NCBI GenBank assembly: GCA_021413705.1
Contig: JAIOPX010000239.1
Span: forward strand, 1-64,000
Origin: Planctomycetota bacterium
Lineage (GTDB): Bacteria > Planctomycetota > Planctomycetia > Pirellulales > UBA7805
Length of the DNA: 64,000 bases
Direction: 5' to 3'
In this document: positions 18,886 through 30,867 of the stretch, piece after piece
Layout: each line of letters starts with the position of its first letter
Numbering within the stretch: position 1 is the stretch's first letter
Notes under the pieces: generated by a model
The model's database searches: none
Told to the model about the DNA's origin: nothing
Seen by the model: only the letters and a program-made list of their open reading frames with translations
Made by a program: the position numbers and the translations under genes

Positions 18886-21800
18886 ATGGCTACCCAAGAT
18901 TGCCGTCGCCTCGAAACGCCATCTTTGAAATCAAGCGGCACCCCGCTACCGCTGGTGCAAAGGTCTATCTTATCACGAAAAACTATATTCTCAGCGTTCG
19001 ATTCCCTGTCCGTCCGATTCCTGCGCGCCCCGGGCAGTTGGGCAATCATTGGAGCCGTGGTGGCCTTATGCGAAATTGGCTCGCTGATGTTACCCGTGCA
19101 GGTCCAGGCGGCTTCCCAGAACTGGACGGGCGGCTCTGTGGTGGACGGCAACTGGTCCACTACCGCCAACTGGTCGGGCGGGGCCGCTCCGGGCTCCACT
19201 GCCGTCCTCACGAACACAGATGTTGCCACGTTTAACGCAGCCATCGCCAATACCTGGGGCAATGCAGTTGGCAACTCAGTCGTGCTTGACTCGGCCACGC
19301 AGAATATCGGCGGCATCAGCTTCACAACCTCATCCGGTAACTACTTCATTGGTTCCACAGGCGGCAACACGCTGAAATTGACCAGCGGAGGTACCCTCCA
19401 GATCCTCGCTGGGCTTACCGCTACCAACGCCGTGGAGACGATCAACGCCCCACTCAGCATCCAACTTGCAAATGGCAGCTACACCTTTGCCAACAACAGC
19501 GCCAACGGCACCGGTGTTGGAGCGGGCACGTTGAACTTCGGCGGTGCTATTAGCGGTGCAGTGGCAGGCACTACGACACTGAACATCAACGGAACGAATA
19601 CCAACGCAAACACCATCAGCGGCCAGATCAGCAACGGCACTGCCACGAACCTCGCTGTCACCAAGAGCGGGGCGGGCACCTGGATTCTCTCCGCCGCCAA
19701 CAACTACACCGGCTTGACCACGGTCAGCGCCGGCAGGCTCAAGTACGGCACTAACGACGTAATCGCCGCTGGCAACGTGACGATCAACGGTGCAAGTGCG
19801 GTCCTCGACATAGGCATCTACAACGACACTGTCGGCTCTTTAACTATGAGCGCCGGCTCGATTATCGGATCCGGCACCCTAACCTGCACCTCATTTGCTC
19901 CCAGCGGTACGATCTCCATAAGCGCCAACCTCACGGACACTGGCAACGTTGGCAACACGTTTGTCAACGCGCCAACGTTAACCCTCAGCGGCACGAATAG
20001 CTTTACGAACTCGGGTTCCCAGGCGATGAAAGGGCAACTAATCATCAGCGGCGGCACAACGACGTTCACCCAGACCGGCGGTACCGGCTATATTCAGATG
20101 GGCTTCCAGTCGACGGCGTACCTCGACGTTACCGGCGGTAACCTAGTAGTAAGCAGCGGAGGTTCGGCGAATGGATTAGCCTTGGGAGGCAACAACAACA
20201 ACGCCCACGGACTCTTGCGCCTCTCGTCGGGTAGCGTGTCTGTTGGTGCAAATACCCGGTTGGGCTTGGGTGCAAGTGACACCGGATCACTGTTGCTTTC
20301 CGGCGGAACGGCCACATTAGCCGCCGTTCTAACCAGTGGCACCGGAATCGTCGATGTCACGGGCGGCACCGTCTCCACAGGAGCCTTCGGTGGGGCTGCG
20401 AATGCCAACTTCCGTGGGGTGAGCGTCTCTGGAGGCAGCCTTTCGGTAACGAGCTACGGCAACTTGGGGACGGGGTCTGGAACACTACTGAGCGGCGGCC
20501 AGTTCACTATCGGCAGCACTGGGGCGGGAACACTGAGCGACAGCCTCGGTGTCTTCCTGACCGGCGGGACACTTTCCGCTAGCGCAATTAGCACTCCGAC
20601 GCTCGCGCTCAGCGGCGTGACGATCAAGACCGGCACCGGCGCCTCGAATCTGATCAGCAACGCGGCCGGCGCCAAGGTCTACACCGGCGGCTTGACGATT
20701 GACACCACCGGCGGCGATGCCACGATCTCCACGTCGCTGGCGGGCACAACTGGATACGGGCTGACCGGGGTGGCAGTCAACAGCGGCGGCAACAACTATG
20801 TTGATGTGAAGCCGACCGTGAACTTCTCCGGCGGCACCGGCACCGCGGCGATGGCCTATGCCGCCTTCAGCACCAGTAACAATGTCGCCAAGATTGCCAT
20901 CGGTACGCCCGGGGAATACACCACGGCACCCACCTCGGCCTCACTCAGCAGCGGCAACGGCACGCTCGGCGCAATCTCATCCGCCCTCAACTCGCTCGGT
21001 GGCCTGACCAAGATCGGCTCCGGCACGCTGACGCTTTCCAGCAGCGCGAATAGCTACACTGGCGCCACGATCGTCAATGTTGGCACGCTCAAGAGCGGCG
21101 CGAGTAACGCCCTGCCGGATGCTTCGGCGATCACTGTCAGCGGGACGGGAGCCAGTGTGACCGCCACGCTCGATCTCAACGGAAATAGCGACACGATTGC
21201 CTCGCTGGCCCTCGGTGGTTCAACGACCACTAGCGCGGCCGTGGTGCAGACCGGCGGCGGCACGCTAACTCTGGGCGGCAATGTGACCTATTCTGCTGCC
21301 AACAATCCGCTGGGGGCGAGCATCAGTGGCAACCTGAACTTAGGAGGCGTTACTCGCACGTTCGCAATTGACGACAGCTCGAGCGCCGCCAGTGATCTGA
21401 GCATCTCTGCCATCATCTCTAACGGTGGACTGAGCAAGACTGGAGCAGGAACGCAAGTCCTTTCCGGCGCCAACAATTATGCCGGCACAACTACAATCAG
21501 CGGAGGTAAGCTGCTGGTCAACGGCAGCCATACGGGTGGCGCAGCATACAACGTCAGTGGGACGCTCGGCGGCTCTGGCTCGATTGCTTCGCTCATCACT
21601 GGTTCGGGGCTCGGCAGTCCTGGCAACAGCCCTGGAATACTGACGGTTTTGCAGACCGATCCCTCTGGCGGGATGGACTTTGCCTTTGAATTGACTGCAC
21701 CCGGGGATCCCACCTGGAGCAATGCTGCGGCCAGTCTCAACGATGTGTGGCGGGTCACCCACGCCAGTAATCCCTTTCCCAACGGCCCGTTCGACTCGGA

Positions 21801-22191
21801 CAACGTGTTGGACATCTACTTCGATAGCGTGGCCGGCGGCGACAACTTCCGCGGCGGATTTTTCACCGACCTCAACAGCAATTTCCTGGCCACAGTCGCC
21901 GGCGCGGACTACAACTACTGGGTCTTGGGAGACGGCTTCGGCACTGACACGACATTCGATGGCCAGGGCTATTACAGCCTGGCCAACTTCGACGGGTCTC
22001 TGTCGGTGGCCGTCTCGACCGTGCAAATCGCCTCGGCCAATTTCAGTGGCGGGACGGTTAACAACGGCTGGGTCATGCAGTTTGGCGTCCAAGAAGTTTT
22101 GGCCGTACCCGAGCCAGGAACGCTGGGCTTGGCGGTCGTGGGACTTATCGGCCTGGGATTCATCACGGTTCGCCGACGAAGGCGAGCCTGA
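18886..22191 (+). CDS. Autotransporter-associated beta-strand-repeat protein with PEP-CTERM tail
   Basis: [52 protein letters not shown]-terminus [27 protein letters not shown]; a start at 18838 is also possible. Confidence 0.87.
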   Translation: MATQDCRRLETPSLKSSGTPLPLVQRSILSRKTIFSAFDSLSVRFLRAPGSWAIIGAVVALCEIGSLMLPVQVQAASQNWTGGSVVDGNWSTTANWSGGAAPGSTAVLTNTDVATFNAAIANTWGNAVGNSVVLDSATQNIGGISFTTSSGNYFIGSTGGNTLKLTSGGTLQILAGLTATNAVETINAPLSIQLANGSYTFANNSANGTGVGAGTLNFGGAISGAVAGTTTLNINGTNTNANTISGQISNGTATNLAVTKSGAGTWILSAANNYTGLTTVSAGRLKYGTNDVIAAGNVTINGASAVLDIGIYNDTVGSLTMSAGSIIGSGTLTCTSFAPSGTISISANLTDTGNVGNTFVNAPTLTLSGTNSFTNSGSQAMKGQLIISGGTTTFTQTGGTGYIQMGFQSTAYLDVTGGNLVVSSGGSANGLALGGNNNNAHGLLRLSSGSVSVGANTRLGLGASDTGSLLLSGGTATLAAVLTSGTGIVDVTGGTVSTGAFGGAANANFRGVSVSGGSLSVTSYGNLGTGSGTLLSGGQFTIGSTGAGTLSDSLGVFLTGGTLSASAISTPTLALSGVTIKTGTGASNLISNAAGAKVYTGGLTIDTTGGDATISTSLAGTTGYGLTGVAVNSGGNNYVDVKPTVNFSGGTGTAAMAYAAFSTSNNVAKIAIGTPGEYTTAPTSASLSSGNGTLGAISSALNSLGGLTKIGSGTLTLSSSANSYTGATIVNVGTLKSGASNALPDASAITVSGTGASVTATLDLNGNSDTIASLALGGSTTTSAAVVQTGGGTLTLGGNVTYSAANNPLGASISGNLNLGGVTRTFAIDDSSSAASDLSISAIISNGGLSKTGAGTQVLSGANNYAGTTTISGGKLLVNGSHTGGAAYNVSGTLGGSGSIASLITGSGLGSPGNSPGILTVLQTDPSGGMDFAFELTAPGDPTWSNAAASLNDVWRVTHASNPFPNGPFDSDNVLDIYFDSVAGGDNFRGGFFTDLNSNFLATVAGADYNYWVLGDGFGTDTTFDGQGYYSLANFDGSLSVAVSTVQIASANFSGGTVNNGWVMQFGVQEVLAVPEPGTLGLAVVGLIGLGFITVRRRRRA

Positions 22192-22349
22192 ACTCCTTCG
22201 CCCTGCGTGAGCGTGGGGTAGATTTTCTTGTCTCCCTGAAGAATGGGCAGCAGACAGGAATGCCCGCCCCGCGTCCCTGGAACGGCCCGTGCTACAATGG
22301 GTGCCGCGTAACCCAGCTCACAATCCACTCCTCTGAAGAAAGTAAACCC

Positions 22350-23672
22350 ATGATTCCCTTTGGCCGCACGGTATTTGACTCAACCGATCTTGGCGTGCCG
22401 CCTGCAATTCGAAAAGTTCACCGCGGACTGAGCGCGGCGCTCACGCTGTTGGTGCTTTTCTGCGGCGGATCATTGCTCGCCGAAACACCACTCATGCATC
22501 AGGTGCTAACCAGCGTCAAGGACAATGTCCACGTCGATGCTTGGCAATGGAAGAGTGATGGCGCGATGGGCGTGCCGGCGGGTGTTGTGATCGAGAAGAA
22601 GCCCCTCCATGGCGGCAAGCAGGAAGGTGTCGATCTGATCCTGGTGGACAATGGCGTCTTAAAGTTCGCTGTGGTACCCACGCGGGGGATGGCGGTGCTC
22701 GAGGTCGTCCGCGGCGACATTCGACTCGGTTGGCAATCGCCAGTCAAAGAGGTGGTCCACCCGCAGTTCATGAATCTCGAAAGCCGCGGCGGCCTGGGCT
22801 GGCTGGAGGGTTTCAACGAATGGATGGCCCGCTGCGGCACCGAGTTCGCCGGGCATCCAGGGCAAGACAAATTCATCAACAATGTGGGTGACGAATCGTC
22901 CGTCGATTTAACATTACACGGCCGAATCGGCAATATTCCCGCCTCCGAGGTGGAAGTGACGATCGATCGCGCGCCGCCGCATCGCATTCGTGTTCGCGGA
23001 CGGGTCGATGAACGCTGCTTCTACGGCGCGCAATTGGAATTGTGGACGGAGATTTCGACGGTCCCAGGAGCTTCGACGTTTCAGATCTCCGACGAGCTGA
23101 CCAATCGCGGCGGCGCGGAGCAGGAAATTCAGGTGATCTATCACGCCAATCATGGCCGTCCGCTGCTGGAGGAAGGGGCCAAGTTCGTTGCTCCGCTGAA
23201 ACGCGTCACACCGTTTAACGATCGGGCGGCTTGCGATTTGGACCATCACGCGACCTACACGGCACCCACCCCCGGCTTTGTGGAGCAGGTTTATTGCATT
23301 GTCCCTTATGCGGACGCGGAGGGGCGTACGCTCGTCATGCTCCGCAATGCGGCGGGAGACAAAGGGGTTTCGTTTCAATACCGGCTCGACCAGCTTCCCT
23401 ATTTGACGCAATGGAAGAACACCCTCTCCGAAGCCAACGGTTATGTGACGGGCATCGAACCGGGCACCTGCTTTCCCCACAATCGTGGCTACGAGAGAAA
23501 AGCGGGCCGCGTGCCTAAGCTCAAGCCAGGAGAAACACGGCGGTTCACAATTGACTTCGGCATCCATGCCGGCGGCGATGAGGTTGCAAAAGTGGCGAAG
23601 CAGATCGACGCCATCCAGGGTGGACGTCCGACGCACATGGATCGAGAGCCTGAAAAGCTGCCCGGCAAATAA
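22350..23672 (+). CDS. DUF4432-like (aldose-1-epimerase-type fold) protein with signal peptide
   Basis: [89 protein letters not shown]. Confidence 0.8.
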   Translation: MIPFGRTVFDSTDLGVPPAIRKVHRGLSAALTLLVLFCGGSLLAETPLMHQVLTSVKDNVHVDAWQWKSDGAMGVPAGVVIEKKPLHGGKQEGVDLILVDNGVLKFAVVPTRGMAVLEVVRGDIRLGWQSPVKEVVHPQFMNLESRGGLGWLEGFNEWMARCGTEFAGHPGQDKFINNVGDESSVDLTLHGRIGNIPASEVEVTIDRAPPHRIRVRGRVDERCFYGAQLELWTEISTVPGASTFQISDELTNRGGAEQEIQVIYHANHGRPLLEEGAKFVAPLKRVTPFNDRAACDLDHHATYTAPTPGFVEQVYCIVPYADAEGRTLVMLRNAAGDKGVSFQYRLDQLPYLTQWKNTLSEANGYVTGIEPGTCFPHNRGYERKAGRVPKLKPGETRRFTIDFGIHAGGDEVAKVAKQIDAIQGGRPTHMDREPEKLPGK

Positions 23673-23687
23673 TGTGCCGGCTTTCCT

Positions 23688-26600
23688 TTAGGGCTTGTCG
23701 TCACCGGCTTTTTCCGCAGCGTTCTTGAGCATTGCCGCGGCCCGAGGGTCTGGAATGCTCATCAGCGCTTCACGCGCACCTCGTCGCACGTTTGGCCACG
23801 GGCTTTGCAGAGCCGCAGCTGCCGCTTCGGGCGACCAGGGTCCGAACAGCTTTTTGAGCTCAATCTCAGATATTGCACTGATGCGACCTTCCTTCGAAAT
23901 GGCCCAGAAACAGACCCGGTTGCCATCGAGGATCGGCATCGGCCGGCCCATGCCTCCTGGCAAACTCCAGCGATTCGTCCGCCGGTCGTACCGCATGGCC
24001 AAGTCACGCTCGATCCACCCCGCCGAAGCGTATACGCCTCGGAGCTCTTCCGGAGGCATATCCACAGACGCAAAAAGTGTCACTGGCCTGCCGCCCAGGA
24101 TGGGTGGATCCATGTTGGCCGAAGTAATTTTCGGCACAGGCGCCTCGGGCCGCGTGACAGCGAGATCGGATCCAAAGACGGGGCCAATCGGACGATCAAA
24201 CACGACTCGTGGTGGCGCCGCGGAGTCGGCCAATGCCCATTGGCTCACCGGAGGAGCCGGCGGATAGTCGAGATACGGCCCCAGAAACTGATCCTGCGGC
24301 AAATTGCTAAGTTCCAAAGAGAGTTCGTTCGGTTTGCCCCATTTCACGAGGTCTGTCAGGTCGGCAAAGTGAATCACCTTCGCTCCGGCGACGGAAAAGC
24401 AGGTCACGGGTAGATCCTGGCCGTTGAATTTCAATTTCACTTCACCCACACGTCCCGCGTCCGTAAACGGCAGCACCAGCCACAGCCGGTCGGGCCGCGC
24501 CCAGGCGAAGTTGTGGGGAAGCCCGCGTGTACGCCGCCAGTGTTCGATCAAAGGCGCGACTTCCGCCAGATTCGCCGGTTTGGCAGATTCGAGAATCTTG
24601 CGAATCGCCGGGTTGGCGGTAAATGTGGTGCGCAGCGCGAGCCTCGTCGCGGCGGGATGAAACGGAAACGCAAAGGGCTTGCCTTCTTCCGTTTTCCAAT
24701 CGTCGAGCGCGCGGGGCAGCGACGTGCCGGCGAATTGAATCGTAGCGCTGGCGGCTGGTTTTTGTTCGATCAACTCCGCCGGTTTGCCGTTGATCCAGAG
24801 TTTTGGAAGTTGGAGGTTTTTGGTATCTGTCCCGACTGTGCAATGCATTCCTCTTGCAGTCACCATGCTTACAACCGCTCTCTCACCCGGTTGACCGCTG
24901 GCGTCTGTGATGCGCAGTTCGTTGTTATCCCGTTTTAATTGGCCGCCGATTCCGGTCACCAGTGGAAGCTCGTCGGCTCGCAAGGGGCGCAGTTCGAGCA
25001 CCATGACTTCGCGGGACGGAACCTCGATGACGACCTGCTCCCCTCTGACCAAAGCCAGCTCGGTTGGATTGAGCCACATGCGTCCTTCGCACGGATGCAA
25101 CTCTTTCAGCGTAAAATGTCCGTTTCGTTCGGCCAGCCCCAGAGTTTCGTCCAGTTTCAGAGCGATCTTTGCTGGTCGATCGGCAGGATTGCAAAGGAAG
25201 ATAAAGCCGTGATCCCCTTTGATGCGCGCATGGACATCGACGCCCCCGGTGCGTACCTGGGCGCCCGAGCTGATGTTGTATTTCACGTAACCGTAATTTT
25301 CCCGCGCCCAACCGAGCCATTTGGCGTGAAACTCCCGCATCCCCGGCACCGCGGCAACGTCTTCCGGCAAAATGTCGGCCGTGATGCTGCCGGAACTGGC
25401 AATGCCGGACAATAAGCTGTATTTCCAGCCCAGGTGATCCCAAACTTGAGTCAGCCTTGGATCAAAAGAATGCTCGCCGATCCGGAATGTCAGCGCGTGG
25501 TTGAATTCCGTCGGCAGAAAGCGGAAGTTTTCATTCCACCAGCTTTGCAGGCGTGCGCCGTCGGCATTGACGCGGTCGTCGTGCAAGTCAGGATGCAGCG
25601 TGGCATCATAGTTAACGGTCTGCTCCCAATACGACTCTTGTTGATCGAAATATTTCAGTCCCCACAGGCCATATTCTTTGCGTCCGTAATAGGCCATGAG
25701 GTAAAGTTCTGGGCATTGCACTTTGAGTTTGCGGATCAACTCCGTCGCGTTGCGCCAGCCTTTGTAGCCCCCTTTGCCGGGAATGTGACCGTGCTTGTCG
25801 CTGTAACAATAGAATCCGTGGCCGGGGCCGGGATCCCACGACCAGAGCCCGAGGTGGTAACGCTCGATGGTATTCTTCTGCACGGCTAGCCACCAATCTG
25901 CGAAGGGGTCACAGGCCATGCAATTTTCGCCGCTGGCGCACCCCAAGGCATCCAACTTTTTCCAATCCTTTTGCTCCGGCACGAAAGGAAGCCCACTGGC
26001 GTTCCCTCGGTCGCCAGTATGCGCAACTCCCATGTAAAACCCATACTTCATCCCTGCGCGATCCGCATGGGCGAGGATCCGCTCCGCCGGAGATTTGGGC
26101 GGGGCCAGTTCCCAAAAACTTTTCGGATCTCCGGTGGGCCGGCCATAGCGGACCAGCGGATTGAAAATGATCGTGTCGCCGCCGAGCGCCTGGAACTGGT
26201 CGATCATCTTACAATACTTTGCCTCCTGCGCCGGACCGGGATATTGCTCGATGGGATACCAATACATGTAGAGGATGGAGCGGAACGACTTCTGCTTCAG
26301 GTCGAGATAATCGGCCGCGAATCGCCTCATGCCTTGGATCTCATTGAAGTCCAACGGCGTGCGCCCCGAGGGATTGATAAATCGGGGGCGCGTCATTTCT
26401 CCTTCGCGGCTGCTGAGCGCCGTGCGCGGCCACTCATTGGCGATCATCCGGCCACTGTGGCGATAGGTGCCAATGAATTGCGGCTCGGTTTCATAGGTGT
26501 CGCCGGGTTTAAGTAGCAACGACGGCTCATAGGAGAATACAGTCTCTTTCTCAGCGTGGCTGGTCGTAAAGAACGGGTTTTCAATACCCGCAAACAGTCC

Positions 26601-27128
26601 CCCGTTTTTCCAGCGCAGGAAGCTGACGGTCGGAGCGTACCAGAAAGTGTCGTAGCGTATCGCCTCCGCGGGAGGCGTTTCAAACTTTGTGCGTCCCAAC
26701 TCGACCTTCAACACCGCCAGCGGCACATTGATGTGATTCAGCAGCAAACGGCGTTCGACATAGTTCCTGTTCTCACGAATCACATAATCAAGTGTGATGT
26801 TGAACTTGCCGGAAAGGGTGTAATCGAATGAAATGCGGTTTGCTGTGGCGCTGTGTGCCGTCTGAGTGGCTGCACGGTTGCTCAATACACCCTTGTCTGT
26901 TTCGATAGTGAAACTGTCGGCAACGATTGAATACGATTCGTCCGCAATCAGGTTATCGATCCGTTGCATGGCGCCGGACTCAGAAACGCTCACCGCGAGG
27001 TTATTGTTTCGTAGGTCCAGCCCCCCTTGTTCCTCGGCGGAGTCTGCTCCACCGGCCAAGTGAATTCCGACCGCCCAGATCGCAGCCGTCACGAAGCAAG
27101 AATTCCAACTTTGCATGGGTGATTTCAT
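23688..27128 (-). CDS. Large secreted putative glycosidase (clan GH-D / alpha-galactosidase-like core)
   Basis: TIM-barrel-like stretches ILYMYWYPIEQYPG, FYMGVAHTGDRGN, YHLGLWSWDPGPGHGFYC; start ATG 27128 with signal-like segment; exact family not resolved by eye. Confidence 0.55.
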   Translation of the reverse strand: MKSPMQSWNSCFVTAAIWAVGIHLAGGADSAEEQGGLDLRNNNLAVSVSESGAMQRIDNLIADESYSIVADSFTIETDKGVLSNRAATQTAHSATANRISFDYTLSGKFNITLDYVIRENRNYVERRLLLNHINVPLAVLKVELGRTKFETPPAEAIRYDTFWYAPTVSFLRWKNGGLFAGIENPFFTTSHAEKETVFSYEPSLLLKPGDTYETEPQFIGTYRHSGRMIANEWPRTALSSREGEMTRPRFINPSGRTPLDFNEIQGMRRFAADYLDLKQKSFRSILYMYWYPIEQYPGPAQEAKYCKMIDQFQALGGDTIIFNPLVRYGRPTGDPKSFWELAPPKSPAERILAHADRAGMKYGFYMGVAHTGDRGNASGLPFVPEQKDWKKLDALGCASGENCMACDPFADWWLAVQKNTIERYHLGLWSWDPGPGHGFYCYSDKHGHIPGKGGYKGWRNATELIRKLKVQCPELYLMAYYGRKEYGLWGLKYFDQQESYWEQTVNYDATLHPDLHDDRVNADGARLQSWWNENFRFLPTEFNHALTFRIGEHSFDPRLTQVWDHLGWKYSLLSGIASSGSITADILPEDVAAVPGMREFHAKWLGWARENYGYVKYNISSGAQVRTGGVDVHARIKGDHGFIFLCNPADRPAKIALKLDETLGLAERNGHFTLKELHPCEGRMWLNPTELALVRGEQVVIEVPSREVMVLELRPLRADELPLVTGIGGQLKRDNNELRITDASGQPGERAVVSMVTARGMHCTVGTDTKNLQLPKLWINGKPAELIEQKPAASATIQFAGTSLPRALDDWKTEEGKPFAFPFHPAATRLALRTTFTANPAIRKILESAKPANLAEVAPLIEHWRRTRGLPHNFAWARPDRLWLVLPFTDAGRVGEVKLKFNGQDLPVTCFSVAGAKVIHFADLTDLVKWGKPNELSLELSNLPQDQFLGPYLDYPPAPPVSQWALADSAAPPRVVFDRPIGPVFGSDLAVTRPEAPVPKITSANMDPPILGGRPVTLFASVDMPPEELRGVYASAGWIERDLAMRYDRRTNRWSLPGGMGRPMPILDGNRVCFWAISKEGRISAISEIELKKLFGPWSPEAAAAALQSPWPNVRRGAREALMSIPDPRAAAMLKNAAEKAGDDKP

Positions 27129-27247
27129 GGAGATCGTTATCAAATACAGTTGCGAGCAAATCCGACAAAAGGTATCGTACATCTTAGATGTTGGCGCCGG
27201 GACTGTGAAGCTTCTGAACCATTGGACCGCTCGGATCATACATTGTC

Positions 27248-28339
27248 GTGAAAAATCCATCGTCTATCGCGGTCGTCACCCCGCTGATGATCCTATGCGT
27301 TCCGCTGTTCTGCTCGGCGGCCGAGACAGCGCCTGCCAGGCCGTGGCCACCCGAGCAGGCTCGGCAGTGGTACGACAAACAGCCCTGGATCGTCGGCTGC
27401 AATTACATCCCCAGCACGGCAGTCAACTGGACGGAGATGTGGCAGAAGGAGACGTTCGACGAGCCGACGATCGATCGAGAATTGGGCTTTGCCGCCGGAC
27501 TGGGCATGAACACGGTCCGTGTCTTTTTTCAGTTTCTGGTCTGGGAGTTCGATCGAGACGGGTTCGCCGACCGGTTTGAACGGTTTCTCAAGATTGCGGA
27601 CAAACACGGGATTGCCGTTGTGCCGGTCTTCTTTGACGACTGCGAGATCGGCGTCTATGGCGGCGAGCCGTTTTTAGGCAAGCAGCCCGACCCATTGCCG
27701 GGACAGATGTTTTCAAGTTGGGTTCCCAGCCCAGGGCACCGGCGGTCAGAAATCCATGCACAGTTTCCTCTGTTCCAGGAATATGTCCAGTCCACGATCC
27801 GCCGGCACGCGCACGACAAGCGAGTGTTGATGTGGGATCTGTTCAACGAAGTCGGTGGGCATAACCGCCAGGAGAAGAGCTATCCTCTGCTGGAGGCCGC
27901 GTTTGTGTGGGCTCAAGAGGTCAACCCGGATCAGCCCATTACCGCCTGCCTGATGGCATGGCACGACCCGAAGTTCAAGAAGTTGGTGGATTTGATGACC
28001 AAGCAAAGCGACGTCGTCACGTTCCACAGCTACGCGGCGGAGAAGCCATTTCGCGAACATCTTTCGCAGATGCAGGCATTTGGCCGCCCAGTTATTTGTA
28101 CGGAATGGCTTGCCCGTGGCTACGGCAGCAAAGTCGAGACGCATCTGCCTCTGATGAAGGAGCAAAAAGTGGGGGCGATTAATTGGGGGCTGGTGAACGG
28201 CCGGTCTCAAACCCATTTTGCCTGGGGAAAAAAACTACCGGAGCCAAAGGTCTGGCACCACGATCTGTTGAAGAAGGACGGAACGCCCTATAGCGAAGGC
28301 GAGGTGAACCTGTTTCGCCGACTCACAAGTAAGAAATAG
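27248..28339 (+). CDS. GH5-like (cellulase/mannanase-superfamily) secreted glycoside hydrolase
   Basis: GMNTVRVFFQFLVWEFDRDGF, VLMWDLFNEVGGHNRQ, DVVTFHSYAAEKPF, RPVICTEWLARGYGSKVETHLPLMKEQKVGAINWGLVNGRSQT. Confidence 0.8.
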   Translation: MKNPSSIAVVTPLMILCVPLFCSAAETAPARPWPPEQARQWYDKQPWIVGCNYIPSTAVNWTEMWQKETFDEPTIDRELGFAAGLGMNTVRVFFQFLVWEFDRDGFADRFERFLKIADKHGIAVVPVFFDDCEIGVYGGEPFLGKQPDPLPGQMFSSWVPSPGHRRSEIHAQFPLFQEYVQSTIRRHAHDKRVLMWDLFNEVGGHNRQEKSYPLLEAAFVWAQEVNPDQPITACLMAWHDPKFKKLVDLMTKQSDVVTFHSYAAEKPFREHLSQMQAFGRPVICTEWLARGYGSKVETHLPLMKEQKVGAINWGLVNGRSQTHFAWGKKLPEPKVWHHDLLKKDGTPYSEGEVNLFRRLTSKK

Positions 28340-28489
28340 GGGTTTTCCAAGGGAATTTGCGGGCTGAGGGCAGTTCTTCGCAGGAACCTGCCTGGCCGTT
28401 AATCGGCTCTGCTTGCGTGGCGGTATTGCTTACGCTACCCTAGCAAGAAGACTTGTCATATATCTTACTCGGAACCTGGGTCTTTCCCC

Positions 28490-30760
28490 ATGAATGTCCG
28501 AAATCCCCAGGGGCGAACCGCATTTACCCTTGTGGAATTGCTGGTTGTGGTGGCGGTGATTGTCATACTTTTCGCGCTTTTGATGCCGGCCATCGGCGCC
28601 GCCCGCCAGAGTTCTCGCACGACCAAGTGCGCTCACCATTTGTCCGAATTTCATGTAGCCCTGCGCAGGGTCTCGCTGAAAGCCCCCCTCACCAACGCCA
28701 ACGGATGGCCTGCGGCGTTGAGCCCCTACATCGATCAAGCGGGTACACTCCTGCGTTGTCCCGACGATGTCACCTCGAGCAGTCTCCCCAGCTACGGCCT
28801 CTCAACGCGTGCTTTCCGCATGCTGGGGGGAGATGACCACAAATTGGTCATGCTGGACTATCACAAGGTGGTGGCGGACGTGGTAGGGCGGATCGCTCCC
28901 GATCCTGCGCAGTGGGGCTTGGGAACGACCATCGCACAACGTCACCGGCAACAGGCAAATGTGCTCACGTTTGGCGGGACGGTGCAATTGCGCTCCGTGG
29001 CCGCCCTCGATCCCCAGGACTGCGACATTCATGATCGGTTGTGGCGTCCTGTACGGGATAGCGCGTACCAATGGGACCGGCCCAATTGCGCAAAGGAATT
29101 GCCACTGACCCCTTCAACTTCGACGGGAGGAGGCACGACATCTTCCTATGCTCCCTGCCCTGGTTTGACCGGCACAACCTTGACTATCTCCGCACTCAAT
29201 GCGAGCGTGGACGAGCCAGACCAGGGGCAACAGACCCTGGTGCAGATGCAGATCACGCTCAGCGCTGCGGCTTCGCAGGCCGTCACGGTGACAGCACTGA
29301 CCTCGGATGGCGGAGCGAACCCTGCCTCTGCCGGAGTCGATTATACCGCTGTCAACCAATTGATCACGTTCAACCCTGGCGAGACGACGAAAAACGTGAC
29401 GGTTACGGTGATTGGAGACAATACCCAGGAGCCGAACGAAACGACATTTTTGCAACTCACCTATCCCCGTTTCAACGGCATGGCATGTCAAGAACTGTCA
29501 GCTTCCACCGCCGCGACGCTGACGATTCACGACAACGATGCCCCGCCGCCCGGCCAACCAGCCGACCCATGCAAGCCCCAGGGCTACACGCAGCAGGTAG
29601 ACAAAGGACTGAACTGGTTGGCGCGGCACCAGTTCAACGACGGCAGTTGGTCGCTTAAGCACTCGCAAACCGCCGGTTGCAACTGCCCCAATGACGGCAG
29701 CCCCCATGAATCGCGGATCGCGGCGACTGCCGTTGCTCTGCTGCCTCTGATTGGCGCCGGCAACGCGCCAGGCAGCAACGCTCCCTACGCAGACAATGTC
29801 TGCCGCGGATTGCAATATCTGATGGCGCGTCAGAATGTGGCCAACGGAAGCTTGGCAGAAGTGACGGACACGATCGCGAACCGCGTCATGTACAGCCATC
29901 ATTTTGCGACCGTCGCCTTGACCGAAGGGCTGTTGGCAATGCAAGCGCGGCAGGCTCAAGGTTGCGCCGGAGGGGGCGGCACTTCGACCACTTCGGGCAC
30001 GACCTCCACCACCACTGGCGGCAGTCCCGCCGGCTGCACGATTGATATCAATCTGCTGCAGGCACGCGCGAACCAAGCGGCGCAATACACGATCAACCAA
30101 CACATGCCAGTCGCGGGCGCAGACCAGAGAGGCGGCTGGTGCTATTTCACCAACAACAACTCTCCGCAGCCGTGGGGAGAATTGTCGATGTCCACCTGGG
30201 CCATGCTCGGGCTGAACAATGCCCGGCGGGCTGGGCTCTCGGTCCCGCAGCCGATTTTCGACACTCTGCGAAACACGTTTTTCCCCACGATCCGGACGAA
30301 TCCCATAACCGACCAGGGTTGGACGCTCGGGGACTACCGCTACCAGGCTCGGCTAGGAAACGGACGCTGGAGCATTGCAACGGAATCGATGACGGCCTGT
30401 GGATTGTACGTCAACATGATGCTCGGCGCGCCCAGCAGCCATACCAAGATACAGTCGTTTGCCAACCAGCCTGCGCTTGTGCCTTGGGTTGGAGACCCGA
30501 TGTATAACTTTCACATGACCCACTTCATGCATCTCGCCGGCGGGCAGCCCTGGGAAACCTGGAAAGGATCGATTGAAGCAATGGCGTCTGGGCAGCAAGC
30601 GCAGGGGGGCCATATTGATGGGAGTTGGTATTGGGGGAGCTGTCCGCAGGAGCCCCGGGCAGCGACTGCCTGGAACCCCGTGGGGGGACGGCACTATTGC
30701 ACTACGTTCTCCTTGCTCTGCCTTCAGGAATACTTCAATCGACTCAGAATCAGCCAATAG
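28490..30760 (+). CDS. Chimeric protein: prepilin-type N-terminus plus H-X9-DG-type pilin head, Calx-beta domain, squalene-cyclase/prenyltransferase-like repeats
   Basis: [131 protein letters not shown]. Confidence 0.8.
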   Translation: MNVRNPQGRTAFTLVELLVVVAVIVILFALLMPAIGAARQSSRTTKCAHHLSEFHVALRRVSLKAPLTNANGWPAALSPYIDQAGTLLRCPDDVTSSSLPSYGLSTRAFRMLGGDDHKLVMLDYHKVVADVVGRIAPDPAQWGLGTTIAQRHRQQANVLTFGGTVQLRSVAALDPQDCDIHDRLWRPVRDSAYQWDRPNCAKELPLTPSTSTGGGTTSSYAPCPGLTGTTLTISALNASVDEPDQGQQTLVQMQITLSAAASQAVTVTALTSDGGANPASAGVDYTAVNQLITFNPGETTKNVTVTVIGDNTQEPNETTFLQLTYPRFNGMACQELSASTAATLTIHDNDAPPPGQPADPCKPQGYTQQVDKGLNWLARHQFNDGSWSLKHSQTAGCNCPNDGSPHESRIAATAVALLPLIGAGNAPGSNAPYADNVCRGLQYLMARQNVANGSLAEVTDTIANRVMYSHHFATVALTEGLLAMQARQAQGCAGGGGTSTTSGTTSTTTGGSPAGCTIDINLLQARANQAAQYTINQHMPVAGADQRGGWCYFTNNNSPQPWGELSMSTWAMLGLNNARRAGLSVPQPIFDTLRNTFFPTIRTNPITDQGWTLGDYRYQARLGNGRWSIATESMTACGLYVNMMLGAPSSHTKIQSFANQPALVPWVGDPMYNFHMTHFMHLAGGQPWETWKGSIEAMASGQQAQGGHIDGSWYWGSCPQEPRAATAWNPVGGRHYCTTFSLLCLQEYFNRLRISQ

Positions 30761-30867
30761 GACCGCCCGGCTTTCCCCAAAGCCACCACACTACCAACTG
30801 CTCACAAGAGAATCTCAGAGTGTATTCTGCCGCAGCTTCTATAAAGTTAATATGCAGCCAGCGCAAA

